Shown here piece by piece: positions 55,836-64,000 of a DNA stretch of 64,000 nt (position 1 is its first letter; every line of letters begins with the position of its first letter). The notes beneath the pieces are model-generated. The model was not told the DNA's origin. It ran no database searches and saw only the letters and a list, made by a program, of their open reading frames with translations. The DNA lies in the NCBI GenBank assembly GCA_944391485.1, contig CALXTQ010000013.1, forward strand, positions 126,809-190,808. Reading direction: 5' to 3'. Made by a program: the position numbers and the translations under genes. Source of the DNA: an uncultured Alphaproteobacteria bacterium (GTDB lineage Bacteria > Pseudomonadota > Alphaproteobacteria > RF32 > CAG-239).

Positions 55836-56930
55836 ATGGAAAAACCTATTCTTGCCGCCATGCTGTCCTGTCAGGGCACAAAGCTTTCCGATACGGAAAA
55901 AAAACTGTTTTCCCAATATAATCCTCTTGGCATCAGTTTGTTCAGCCGCAATATAGAAAGTAAAGAGCAGCTACAGAAACTGATTAAGGATATCAGAGAA
56001 ACTATCGGCAGAGACGATGTTCTTATTGCCGCGGATCAGGAAGGAGGACGCGTCAGACGGCTGGCAGAACCAGACTATCGTTCCTATGCTGCTCAGGAAC
56101 ATCTTGGACGTCTGGAAAAAGCCATCGGCAAAGAGGCGGCCGAAAGGGCAATCCGCCTGCATGCCGGACTGACGGCCGCCGACTTGAAAGAAACAGGTCT
56201 TAACATGAATTATGCGCCGGTACTGGACATTGTCTTTGACGAAACTTCTCCGGTGCTGAAAAGCCGCTGTTTCGGGTCTGACGAACTCAAAACCGCAGAA
56301 TACGGGCGCCTGATGACCGAAACCTACATAAAATGCGGCATCTGTCCCTGCATCAAACATATGCCCGGGCACGGCCGCGCTGCCTGTGATCCGCACCTGG
56401 AACTGCCGATACTGAATTATTCCCTCAAGGAGCTGGAAAAAGACTTTTATCCTTTCAGAATGCTCAATGACGCCCCTGCCGGAATGACCGCGCATATCGT
56501 TATTCCGGCTGTCGACGGAACAGCGCCGGTTACACAGTCCAAAAAGGCCATAGATACCGTTATCCGCGGTCTTATCGGATTTGACGGCTTTTTGATTTCC
56601 GACTCCATTGATATGCAGGCCTTGAAAGGATCCGCGGCGGAAAAAACAACCAAAGCCCTAGACGCAGGCTGCGACGCGGTCTGCTATTGCTTCGGCGACA
56701 GCCGGGAAATGCTGGAAATTTGCCGTTTAGGCAGGAATCTGGCGGATAAGTCGATGATAAGATTTGAAAAAATCAAAAAGATATTCCAGAATAATGGAAA
56801 AGTTGCGGATATTGACAAGGCTGCCGAACAATATTCGGACCTTATCGGGCGGGTTGAAAAATACGCCGACAGTTATGACGCAACGGAAGTCTTGAACAAA
56901 ATGCAAAAAAATAACAGAGGAGGACGCTAA
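55836..56930 (+). CDS. nagZ: Beta-N-acetylhexosaminidase (NagZ)
   Basis: A 364-residue GH3 enzyme that removes N-acetylglucosamine from anhydro-muropeptides during cell-wall recycling. Seen: GISLFSRNIESKEQLQKLIK, AADQEGGRVRRL, the catalytic loop KHMPGHGRAACDPHLELP (His/Asp dyad) and the nucleophile in FDGFLISDSIDMQAL. Cytoplasmic, no signal. It is 12 bp after the S2P gene and its stop overlaps the tatA start. ScpA/ScpB, which often follow nagZ in alphaproteobacteria, are absent here. Confidence 0.95.
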   Translation: MEKPILAAMLSCQGTKLSDTEKKLFSQYNPLGISLFSRNIESKEQLQKLIKDIRETIGRDDVLIAADQEGGRVRRLAEPDYRSYAAQEHLGRLEKAIGKEAAERAIRLHAGLTAADLKETGLNMNYAPVLDIVFDETSPVLKSRCFGSDELKTAEYGRLMTETYIKCGICPCIKHMPGHGRAACDPHLELPILNYSLKELEKDFYPFRMLNDAPAGMTAHIVIPAVDGTAPVTQSKKAIDTVIRGLIGFDGFLISDSIDMQALKGSAAEKTTKALDAGCDAVCYCFGDSREMLEICRLGRNLADKSMIRFEKIKKIFQNNGKVADIDKAAEQYSDLIGRVEKYADSYDATEVLNKMQKNNRGGR

Positions 56931-57196
56931 TGTTTTCAGGTTTTTGGGGGTGGTTTTTGGTTGTCGTCATCGTGGCCGTTATTTTCGGCGCGGGCCGTCT
57001 TCCCGAACTTAAAAATATTGCCGAGGAAAAACTGAAACAGGGTCTGGACGCCGTTCAGAAAGGCAAACAGGAGCTGGAAGCAAAAATAAACGAAGCCAAA
57101 CAAAAACGCGCGGAAGAAAATAAAACCGGGAATGAGACAAACGTTCCCTCCGAAAAAGAGAACAATGAAAACGACGGCAATTCCTCGCAGGCCTGA
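56930..57196 (+). CDS. tatA: Twin-arginine translocase subunit TatA
   Basis: An 88-residue TatA/E-type pore protein: one membrane helix (MFSGFWGWFLVVVIVAVIFG), FGAGRLPEL (usually FGxxxLPxL), then a charged amphipathic helix and a Glu/Asn/Lys-rich acidic tail. Last gene of the SPOR-S2P-nagZ-tatA operon; tatB and tatC are not in the window. A strong terminator follows. Confidence 0.92.
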   Translation: MFSGFWGWFLVVVIVAVIFGAGRLPELKNIAEEKLKQGLDAVQKGKQELEAKINEAKQKRAEENKTGNETNVPSEKENNENDGNSSQA

Positions 57197-57212
57197 TTCG
57201 GATCACTCTGAC

Positions 57213-57245
57213 AATTAAGCCGCCTTTCAGGGCGGCTTAATTTTT
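57213..57245 (+). terminator. Terminator after tatA
   Basis: AATTAAGCCGCC (57213-57224) pairs with GGCGGCTTAATT (57231-57242), loop TTTCAG, then TTT. Confidence 0.9.
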
Positions 57246-57388
57246 GCCTTTCACGCCGGCAATATATTTTCCTTCATAATAAGGCGATTTATTTTTTCAT
57301 AAAATCAAATAATTATGGATTTTATGAAAAAGTTGTGTTAGCATAAAATAAGAAAGTATTCTAATCCAAGAACTTTTGGAGATTTAGT

Positions 57389-57838
57389 ATGAGCATTTCG
57401 TCTACCAGAAAAGTATCGAGCTCAACAGCAAGCATGTCGCGGGGATCCGCCGTCAAACACGCGGAGAAAAATTATACGATTCCGTCGGACAGCGATGCCT
57501 TTGTTGAAATGATTGACACTTCCAACAATATCTCAATCAATAATAACGAACGCGACGACAGAGGCAAAAACCGCCGGTCATATGAGCAGCAGGAACAAGA
57601 GCCGGAACGGCAGAAACTTTCCAATCAGACCACCTATATTCCCAGCGCGATTGAAGCTTTAAGCGCCAGTGGTGTTTATGACGAAGAAGAAAAACGGCCC
57701 AGTTCGGGAAAAGTCAACGTATACGGCAATAATCAATCTATCATCAAAGATGAGGAAATCGAACGTACCGGCCGCAATTATCTGAAACATTTTTACGAAA
57801 AGAACGAATTTATTGAAGAAGTTGACGAACTGGTCTAA
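57389..57838 (+). CDS. Hypothetical hydrophilic protein
   Basis: 149 residues, highly polar, rich in Ser, Asn, Glu and Arg, with no signal peptide or membrane segment; much of it (1-110) looks disordered. The C-terminal part (NYLKHFYEKNEFIEEVDELV) is helical and acidic. GGAG lies 8-9 nt before the ATG. It is preceded by an AT-rich, promoter-like 190-bp gap. I recognise no family. Confidence 0.65.
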   Translation: MSISSTRKVSSSTASMSRGSAVKHAEKNYTIPSDSDAFVEMIDTSNNISINNNERDDRGKNRRSYEQQEQEPERQKLSNQTTYIPSAIEALSASGVYDEEEKRPSSGKVNVYGNNQSIIKDEEIERTGRNYLKHFYEKNEFIEEVDELV

Positions 57839-57967
57839 TCCGGAAATATTCCGTCGCAGCCTGCCATCCGGCAAAAATTCGGCGGACATTTAACCGTAAC
57901 CGGAAGAAAAAAGCCTCCCGGATATTTTGTTATGCCGTTTCCGATATTCAATTAAACCGGCAGCCGA

Positions 57968-59605
57968 TTATTTTCCGGTAATTTTATCCAAATCACTCGG
58001 GAAAGTGATATCCGTCAGGGTTTCCGCAGAAGGCGGTTCAACCAGCACCGTGTAGTCCTCATGCTCCATAAAAATCGGGCGCAAATCAGCGTTTTCAGGA
58101 ACCATGTCGGCATTGTCAAACAGCTCCCTGCTCCAGATAACGGGATTGTGTTTGACACCGTTTTTTGAGGCCATGACAACCTGTTTTCCTTTCCCTTTAC
58201 GAAATGCCTTTACCATTTTATTGATAAAAGCCGCATCCACACAGGGCATATCCGCCGGCAGAAGCAGCGCTCCTTCGCAGAAACCGGGAACAGATTTCAG
58301 CCCCAACGCAATTGACGTGCGCACGCCAGCGCGATAGGACGGATTATAAATGACATTGACATCTATATCTTCCATAAACTCGGACAGCTCCTCCGCCCTG
58401 TCGCCCGTTACGACGAATACGGGACCGGCTTTTGACTCCATAGCGGCGCGCACAGCTTTCATGAACAGCGGCCGGCCGTCTTTCATTTCCGCCAGAAGTT
58501 TGTTCCTTCCCGCGCGCCGACCGGCGCCGGCCGCCAGAACTACGGCCGCTATATTCGCCTCGTTTCGTCCAAGCATTTTGCTATCGGCCGCAATCAAACC
58601 GGATTTTTCCTGTTCGGAAAGTTCCCCCGTCTTTTCCAGCAGCACATTCTGCGGTCTGGCAAAATCATATTCATGCAGCTTCTCGTTAACAACGGCCAGC
58701 TTGATGTAATGATCCGCCAGACGCGAACCGCAGCTGTCATAATGAAACGGCAGACTGATGATCCTTTTGTCTCTTTTGGACGCTATAATCAGGTCGGAGG
58801 CCCCGACCTGGGGAATACTCAGACAGACAATCTCATCCACAAAGGAGCGCAAAGCCGACGGGACGACATCCTGCGGAGAATTTCCCTTTATGCCGGGAAT
58901 AATGAAAATAACGTCGTTTTCATCTTTGACGGCCTTTTCTATCGCATTGGCGACATCTTCCGCCGTATGACGGGCATAATATTCATTTACATAGTCCAGC
59001 CGGAGTTTGGCAAAATCCCTGACCAGTTTTTTGACAACGGCCGTAAAATGAGCGGTCTCCCCGCCGTCATTATAAAACTGGGTATAAACCAGAGCCGTTT
59101 TTTTCACTTTCTGCACTTCTATCGCCAGGAGGCTGGTATTTCCCGAAAGACTGTACAAAATCTCGTCCGCCTGCGCCTGAGGCATGGCGGGAAGCGTCAT
59201 TTCAAGCTCGGCAATGACCGTTCCCTCGCGGACAATGGCATAAGGTTCAATCGTATTCAGGATTACACTGCCGCCGTTGCGGTTGAATTTGGCGACGCGG
59301 TCATCCGAACACAGGAAAACGCCGTCCTGCGCCGCGACGATTTTGCAAAGGCCGTTTTCCCCTATGGCATAGGCGGTGTTATCGCCGCAGAGTTTTGCGG
59401 CGATAACACCGAGGGCTATTTCCACGGACAAATCGTTTTCATCTGTCTCCGCGGCAAAAAGTTTCTTTATTCCGCTCAGTTTAAGCTGAATGATATCTTC
59501 TTCGTTCAGGACATGCCCTTTCGGCAGAACCGAGCCGTCGAGGCGGATTTCCTCAAAAACTTTTTTTCCGAGCGCCTGGTTTATTCCAAACTCTTTTGTT
59601 TCCAT
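57968..59605 (-). CDS. Molybdopterin-binding / MobA-like nucleotidyltransferase fusion
   Basis: A 545-residue fusion. The N-terminal part (1-330) resembles MoeA/MoaB-type molybdopterin-binding proteins (QALGKKVFEEIRLDGSVLPK; later DVIFIIPGIKGNSPQDVV). The C-terminal part (about 352-545) is a MobA/MocA-like NTP transferase: [20 protein letters not shown] and LLPADMPCVD. Such fusions in alphaproteobacteria are thought to attach CMP or GMP to molybdenum cofactor for enzymes like xanthine dehydrogenase or CO dehydrogenase-type proteins; no such enzyme is nearby. Monocistronic, ending in a spacer of 129 bp without a clear terminator. Confidence 0.82.
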   Translation of the reverse strand: METKEFGINQALGKKVFEEIRLDGSVLPKGHVLNEEDIIQLKLSGIKKLFAAETDENDLSVEIALGVIAAKLCGDNTAYAIGENGLCKIVAAQDGVFLCSDDRVAKFNRNGGSVILNTIEPYAIVREGTVIAELEMTLPAMPQAQADEILYSLSGNTSLLAIEVQKVKKTALVYTQFYNDGGETAHFTAVVKKLVRDFAKLRLDYVNEYYARHTAEDVANAIEKAVKDENDVIFIIPGIKGNSPQDVVPSALRSFVDEIVCLSIPQVGASDLIIASKRDKRIISLPFHYDSCGSRLADHYIKLAVVNEKLHEYDFARPQNVLLEKTGELSEQEKSGLIAADSKMLGRNEANIAAVVLAAGAGRRAGRNKLLAEMKDGRPLFMKAVRAAMESKAGPVFVVTGDRAEELSEFMEDIDVNVIYNPSYRAGVRTSIALGLKSVPGFCEGALLLPADMPCVDAAFINKMVKAFRKGKGKQVVMASKNGVKHNPVIWSRELFDNADMVPENADLRPIFMEHEDYTVLVEPPSAETLTDITFPSDLDKITGK

Positions 59606-59689
59606 CTTTTTTTCCGGTTTTTGTGTGGATTAAAAATAAGATACCAAATCTAAAATTAAAGCGAAAGAGAAAAAACAACTGCTGAACAA

Positions 59690-59713
59690 TAAAAAAAGGG
59701 AGCCGAGGCTCCC
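59690..59713 (-). terminator. Terminator of the 59713-60183 gene
   Basis: GGGAGCC (59698-59704) pairs with GGCTCCC (59707-59713), and the A-run at 59691-59697 gives the U-tract on the minus strand. It touches the stop codon of the gene. Confidence 0.8.
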
Positions 59714-60183
59714 TAGATTTTGAACGTGTAACTTTCCAATGTCCTGTCGCCCTGTTTGTAATAGACCCAGGCTGCTTTGTCCATGAAAATGACGACAACT
59801 TTCCGGCGGACGATTCTGCTGCTGACAGCGACGTCAACATCAAAGCTCAGCGCCCCCCGGGAATAAAGCGAATATTTTCTGACAACGGCAAAGTTCCCGT
59901 TTTTAATGCGATAGAAATACAGACAGCCGTCCTTATATTCTATCTGAAGGCTGGACCAGGTCAGACTTTTGAGACGTTTTCCCAGAGTTTTGCGAACAAC
60001 TGTCTGGTTGGACGTTACCTGAACCGGATACATTCTCCTGACACGGCGATACAGACTTTCATATTGCTCATATATCTGCATCATCCCGTTCAGCGACCCT
60101 ACGGCCTTATCCATTTTGCTCTGACCGAAGGCACAAGATGCAAGAGCCAGCATAAGCGCCAGCATTAAAATTTTTTTTGCCAT
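59713..60183 (-). CDS. Hypothetical exported protein (possible lipoprotein)
   Basis: 156 residues with an N-terminal signal (MAKKILMLALMLALASCAFG); the LASC lipobox suggests a lipid anchor at Cys17, though cleavage after AFG is possible. The mature part is basic, with alternating strands (LQIEYKDGCLYFYRIKNGNF, RRKVVVIFMDKAAWVYYKQG), likely a small beta-rich periplasmic protein. No family recognised. Upstream is the structured 60184-60503 gap. Confidence 0.6.
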   Translation of the reverse strand: MAKKILMLALMLALASCAFGQSKMDKAVGSLNGMMQIYEQYESLYRRVRRMYPVQVTSNQTVVRKTLGKRLKSLTWSSLQIEYKDGCLYFYRIKNGNFAVVRKYSLYSRGALSFDVDVAVSSRIVRRKVVVIFMDKAAWVYYKQGDRTLESYTFKI

Positions 60184-60306
60184 ATATTTATTTTTTTAGA
60201 TTTGACATATCCATAGCCACAATAATCACCTTTTGCAAAACTAAATTATCATAATTTTACTATTTTGTCTATTCCCTATCTAAACGAAAATTTCAAAGGC
60301 GGGCGC

Positions 60307-60473
60307 TGCCGGAGCAGACGCTTTTCTCCGGCAGAAAAAGAAAGAGTTCCGACTCTTACATCAGAACTCTTCTTCCGCTCCGGGTGCCTTTTGTGAAGTA
60401 AGGCAGTCCGGAACAAACTTCAAAAAACCTATTTACAGGGACGGAAACCCCGGTCTTTCAATCGGAGTTTCCG
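60307..60473. other. Four successive hairpins after the autotransporter gene
   Basis: Inverted repeats: TGCCGGAG/CTCCGGCA (60307-60333), AAGAGTTC/GAACTCTT (60342-60371), CCGG.TGCCTT/AAGGCA..CCGG (60381-60412) and GGAAACCCCG/CGGAGTTTCC (60444-60473, one mismatch). The gap 60184-60503 has no gene. One or more should end the autotransporter transcript; the series could also be a small structured RNA. Confidence 0.45.
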
Positions 60474-60503
60474 CCTACATGAAGAAAGATTACACGCTAA
60501 ATG

Positions 60504-63455
60504 TTAAAATTTATATTTAGCGTTGATTAATCCGGTATGATCCTCATAATGATCGCGGAATCTGCCTTCATAACCGAGAGACAATTCAACATTGTCATTA
60601 ACGTCCGCCGTCAGACCGACACCGGCTTCAACACCAAAGCGGTCCAAAGCCTGACCATTTACGGTATATGCCGCGCCGTTAGCCAGAGTTACGACCGAGT
60701 TACCGGCATCGTTGAACATATCGTAAGTCATGGCGACACGGGCTTCCGGACGGAGATTCATGCCGTTGTCAAGCGCAAAATCTTTCTTTACGCTTGCTCC
60801 GACAACACCGGTCAAAATATCGGACGTATTTTCGCCGACTCTCTGTCCGGCACTATCACGATAGCTGTCCTGGCGAATATTGATATAACGCAGGCCGGCC
60901 TCAGGCGTTACCTGAACACCGGAAATATCAAAGTCATATCCGCTCATTACCTGCAAACCAATGCTGTTTACGTCGTAATCGCCGTCAACCAGCATACCGG
61001 CAACGTTTTTCTTTTCGCTGTAATCCGACCAGTTGTAAGTTGCAATACCGTTTACAAACCAATCAGACGGCTTATATTCGCCATAGGCAAATGCCGTATG
61101 GGTATCAACGTCCGTTGTCCGCAGGAAACCGTCAATATCCGAAGTCGTATAAGCATAACCGACACCGAGTTTGATATCGTCATTGACATATTTTTCGGCG
61201 CCCAGCGCAATACCTTCGCTGTCGGCGTCAAAGCCTTTGGCTTTTCTTGTATCGTCAAGTTTGGCGTGGTTAAACAGACCCTGTATCCACATCGCGCCGC
61301 GCTTAAAGATACTGTCTCCCGACGACATGCCTTTTCCGCCGGTTGCAACTGCGCCGCCGCTTAAACGGCTGCCGACGGCAGCAAATACCTGCTGGGTATT
61401 TTCGACAACATTATGCTGAACCATTGCAGCGGTTTCGGGAGCCAGCGCCGTTGCCGCATCGACCAGAGCGCCGGGATTGGTCTGCGCCAGCGTGTTGAGA
61501 TGCTCGGCAACAGCCTTGGAGGCTCCGGTCAGGGATGCCGCGTCGGAATTTCCGCCGACCCAGGCGTTGACTGTGTTGGCATTGCTGGCATTACCGCCGG
61601 CTGCCACTACTGAAGACGCAACTTCGCCGGAATCTTTTTTGGTAATATTCAGCTTGTTGAAACCGTCTTCCGCAAATTCAACGTTATAAATGGCATTATT
61701 ACTAGCCAGTTTTACGGTTTCTTCGTTCAAATCAAGACCTTCGGCTTTTTCCATTCCGGAAGCATAAGCATATTCTCCGCTTTCGGCTCCAAGTCCGAGG
61801 ACAGGACTGATCGTAACATTTTCGCCGGTATTGATATGGGTTTTGATGGTTCCGTCTATCTGGCCGCCGGCCTGTTCGGCACCGCTTTTGTCAATATTGA
61901 AGACGAGAGTAGAACCGCCCCAAAGATTAAAGTCTCCTGATGTCAGTTTGTTGGAACCCAGGTCAAGGGTACCGTTTTTGACAGAAACTTTGGCGCTCTC
62001 GTAGTCAACGCCATCCAGTCTGGCAGAACCATGAACAACCAGATCGTCTGTTGAAATATTGCCGTTGTCAATGCTGAAGCTTGCGCCTTCGGCGACATAA
62101 ACCTGCGATGCTTCAGACGCTTCGCCAACCAGAGACGAAGAAGACGTATCCGCACTGATATTGAGGCTGTTGCCGTCAAATGACGTTACATACGCGGCAG
62201 AATCGATTACGGAAATCTGTCCGCTGCCCGAAACAGCTCCGTTGAGCTTTCCGGCCAAGTCTATATAGCCGTTGTTGGCGACAGTTTTTTCCTCGCCCAT
62301 ATTGACAACGGCGCCTTTGTTGACGGTAATGAGGCCATTGGTATTGGTAATATTGCCGTTGACGGTATTATTACCGCTGAAGCTTGCTTTCGGCGCAGCT
62401 TTGAGAATTGCGGCCAGTTTTCCGGCAGAATCATCTTTTCCCGGCGTATTTTCACCGCTCAGAGTCAGATTGCCGTTCAGGGTTCCGTTGTCGGAAACAT
62501 ATTCCCCTCCCGCAACCTGTTCTTCGTAAGCGTCATTTTCTCCGGCATCTGCAAGAGACTGTCCTTTAACCGTGATGTCAACGTTTTCGGCATTGATCGT
62601 GCCGCTGTTGACCAATGCGCCGGCAACATTAAACGCACCTTTTCCCGTCGGTTTCTGATCGGCATCGGCGCCACGGTTCATATCCGGAATCAGATTCAGC
62701 GCCCCGCCGGTTGCAACTTCGACCAAACCGCCGGCGGCAACATTGGTCAGACGAGAAGCGATAATACCAACAGAATCTTTTAAAACCCTGACTGCGCCGC
62801 TGATATCCAATTCGGATTTCTGAGCGCCGTTCTGAGAAGAGGCTGCACGGATCATAGCATTTTCACCGCTCATATTGACAGTGCCGGTAACGCTGATCTT
62901 TCCGTCAGGATAGCCGGTAACGATCTGGGCACCGTCGGAAAGATTGACTTCGGCTCCTTTCTCGATATTGACGGCCTTGTCACCCTGAATCATACTGCCT
63001 GACTGCCATTTCGCCGTTTCGGGATTGCGGGTTTCCATATAACCGGAAGCATTAACAACCGTCCCTTCCTTAATATTAACGGTTCCGACGGCAATACCGG
63101 CGCCTTCGGTTATATCGACTTTTGAGTTTTCAAAGTTAACTGTACCGCTTTCGCCGTCGGTGCTGTTGATGCCGTTCATTGCGCCGTTCGGCGCTCCGGA
63201 CATCGTTACGGTACTGTTCTTAATCTCCACCGTGTCAGAATCTTTCAGAACCAATTTTGCCGGACCTGAGGTATCATCCGTATTTTTTATGGTTATATTG
63301 GCTCCGTCAAAGGTTTTATTTTCATCATCGACAGACACTACTTTATCAATATTATAAGAACCGGAAATCGCCGCGGAAATATCTGGATCCGCCAAGGCAT
63401 TCGCCGCTGTAAACATAACTGCCAGCGAAGCTCCGGCTAACAATGTTTTTTTCAT
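60504..63455 (-). CDS. Autotransporter (type V secretion) with beta-helix passenger
   Basis: 983 residues. It has a signal peptide (MKKTLLAGASLAVMFTAANA, cleavage near LADP), then a long repetitive passenger (about 25-650) of short strands and Asn/Gly/Ser turns (GNLTLSG, ITNTNGLITVNKGAVVNM), the beta-helix pattern of AIDA/pertactin-type passengers. The C-terminal ~265 residues are an autotransporter barrel: FKRGAMWIQGLFNHAKLDDT, GIALGAEKYVNDDIKLGVGY, ending NAKYKF. No protease motif is visible, so adhesion is the likeliest role. The start is ATG 63455 (GGAG 9 nt upstream), not the upstream TTG 63470. A palindromic promoter region and an XRE regulator gene lie upstream. Confidence 0.93.
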   Translation of the reverse strand: MKKTLLAGASLAVMFTAANALADPDISAAISGSYNIDKVVSVDDENKTFDGANITIKNTDDTSGPAKLVLKDSDTVEIKNSTVTMSGAPNGAMNGINSTDGESGTVNFENSKVDITEGAGIAVGTVNIKEGTVVNASGYMETRNPETAKWQSGSMIQGDKAVNIEKGAEVNLSDGAQIVTGYPDGKISVTGTVNMSGENAMIRAASSQNGAQKSELDISGAVRVLKDSVGIIASRLTNVAAGGLVEVATGGALNLIPDMNRGADADQKPTGKGAFNVAGALVNSGTINAENVDITVKGQSLADAGENDAYEEQVAGGEYVSDNGTLNGNLTLSGENTPGKDDSAGKLAAILKAAPKASFSGNNTVNGNITNTNGLITVNKGAVVNMGEEKTVANNGYIDLAGKLNGAVSGSGQISVIDSAAYVTSFDGNSLNISADTSSSSLVGEASEASQVYVAEGASFSIDNGNISTDDLVVHGSARLDGVDYESAKVSVKNGTLDLGSNKLTSGDFNLWGGSTLVFNIDKSGAEQAGGQIDGTIKTHINTGENVTISPVLGLGAESGEYAYASGMEKAEGLDLNEETVKLASNNAIYNVEFAEDGFNKLNITKKDSGEVASSVVAAGGNASNANTVNAWVGGNSDAASLTGASKAVAEHLNTLAQTNPGALVDAATALAPETAAMVQHNVVENTQQVFAAVGSRLSGGAVATGGKGMSSGDSIFKRGAMWIQGLFNHAKLDDTRKAKGFDADSEGIALGAEKYVNDDIKLGVGYAYTTSDIDGFLRTTDVDTHTAFAYGEYKPSDWFVNGIATYNWSDYSEKKNVAGMLVDGDYDVNSIGLQVMSGYDFDISGVQVTPEAGLRYINIRQDSYRDSAGQRVGENTSDILTGVVGASVKKDFALDNGMNLRPEARVAMTYDMFNDAGNSVVTLANGAAYTVNGQALDRFGVEAGVGLTADVNDNVELSLGYEGRFRDHYEDHTGLINAKYKF

Positions 63456-63515
63456 TAGAATTTTCTCCAAACTTTTAGTTTTAAAAGGAATCTAACTTCA
63501 GGTCATCGCCCTAAA

Positions 63516-63562
63516 GTATAATCGATTATACAAATTAAATTTTAATTAGCAATAGATTATAC
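63516..63562 (-). promoter_or_regulatory. Predicted autotransporter promoter with palindromic operator
   Basis: A perfect 16-bp palindrome GTATAATCGATTATAC (63516-63531) includes a TATAAT -10 on the minus strand; TTGCTA lies 16 bp upstream of it. A second GATTATAC copy is at 63555-63562. Such overlap of operator and -10 is typical of repressor control; the XRE protein encoded just upstream is the obvious candidate. Confidence 0.55.
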
Positions 63563-63653
63563 GTTAATTTTTATACAAAATTCATAACCCCTTACTTTTT
63601 ACGGGTATACTTCTACCCCAAGGGACTGAAAATTCTGAATAAAATTCTGTATG

Positions 63654-64000
63654 TCAGCGATTTTCGGTAAGAGAATCCACCAATGCTTCAACAATATTCA
63701 GTTCTTTTTCGCTTAATATCCGCAATTTGATGGAAATTGTTTCCAGGTGCTGGAGGTAATTTGACGCTGAATTTGATATTCTGCGGTTGACAAGTTTCGG
63801 ATATCCGTCCTCATTTTCCAAGGGCTCATTCAGCTTCTCCGTTTTCGACAGGGTATCGGCGAAAAGCTCATCCATGGTGATTCCCAATATATCGCAGAGA
63901 TTTATAATCTGCTTCAGATCCGGCATGGTCCGGTCGTTTTCCAAATTGCCGATTGTCTTGAAATTACAGTTCATCCGATCGGCTAGCTGTTCCTGCGTCA
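63654..64000 (-). CDS. XRE-family transcriptional regulator (N-terminus outside window)
   Basis: The C-terminal 114 residues of a helix-turn-helix protein, running off the window end. TQEQLADRMNCNFKTIGNLE followed by NDRTMPDLKQIINLCDILGI and TMDELF is the HTH_3 (Cro/CI) recognition part. The remaining 65 residues are a charged, helical tail, possibly for dimerisation. Its position directly upstream of the autotransporter on the same strand suggests it may bind the palindrome at 63516. Confidence 0.85.
   Translation of the reverse strand, partial: TQEQLADRMNCNFKTIGNLENDRTMPDLKQIINLCDILGITMDELFADTLSKTEKLNEPLENEDGYPKLVNRRISNSASNYLQHLETISIKLRILSEKELNIVEALVDSLTENR

Overview
The window reads as a compact bacterial chromosome segment, most likely from an alphaproteobacterium. 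It is gene-dense on both strands, of intermediate GC, and nearly every convergent junction carries a strong hairpin terminator. The lineage call rests on three things: an F1-only ATP synthase cluster (atpH-A-G-D-C with no F0 genes), a uvrA / ssb / gyrA neighbourhood, and a dgt ... SPOR-protein ... nagZ ... tatA run beside xthA and rnr. The acid-resistance-like genes, fatty-acid scavenging genes and several surface proteins would fit a host-associated, perhaps intestinal, organism; that is inference.

Layout. 1-10 kb: the 3' end of recG, two paralogous unknown genes, an OprB-like porin, a CHAP/NlpC-like cysteine hydrolase candidate, a three-gene operon (retropepsin-like lipoprotein, inactive transglutaminase/7TM protein, RimK-like ATP-grasp ligase), a cyclophilin with a lysine-rich repeat tail, and two small membrane proteins. 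10-20 kb: an RND efflux operon (adaptor, pump, cutA), then a pyruvoyl arginine decarboxylase with its APC antiporter, a DUF218 protein, a Nudix hydrolase and a HEPN-like small protein. 20-32 kb: a frameshifted MIF-type tautomerase, a flagellin-like protein with a beta-helix insert, gyrA, ssb, an orphan amino-acid binding protein, uvrA and fadL. 32-39 kb: an Aas-type acyltransferase/acyl-ACP synthetase divergent from fadL, then two paralogous secreted cysteine-rich repeat/beta-helix proteins. 39-54 kb: F1 ATPase genes, priA, xerC, rpmG, ctpA-like, rnr, xthA, dgt. 54-64 kb: SPOR protein, site-2 protease, nagZ, tatA, two unknown genes, a molybdopterin-binding/nucleotidyltransferase fusion, an autotransporter and a truncated XRE regulator.

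How they fit together. Much of the window is housekeeping: energy (F1 ATPase), DNA repair and replication (recG, gyrA, ssb, uvrA, priA, xthA), RNA decay (rnr), chromosome dimer resolution (xerC) and envelope maintenance (SPOR, S2P, nagZ, tatA, ctpA). The accessory content is about the envelope and host-like conditions: arginine-dependent proton consumption (decarboxylase, antiporter and possibly the OprB-like porin), fatty-acid uptake (FadL with Aas), drug efflux, and four large exported or surface-type proteins.

The most unusual signal is what looks like one beta-helix module in two different contexts. It sits behind a five-fold cysteine-rich repeat in two paralogous secreted proteins (34.8-39.0 kb), and inside a flagellin-like protein (20.7-22.5 kb). 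The two paralogs share a conserved upstream promoter block and a 74-bp almost identical coding tract.
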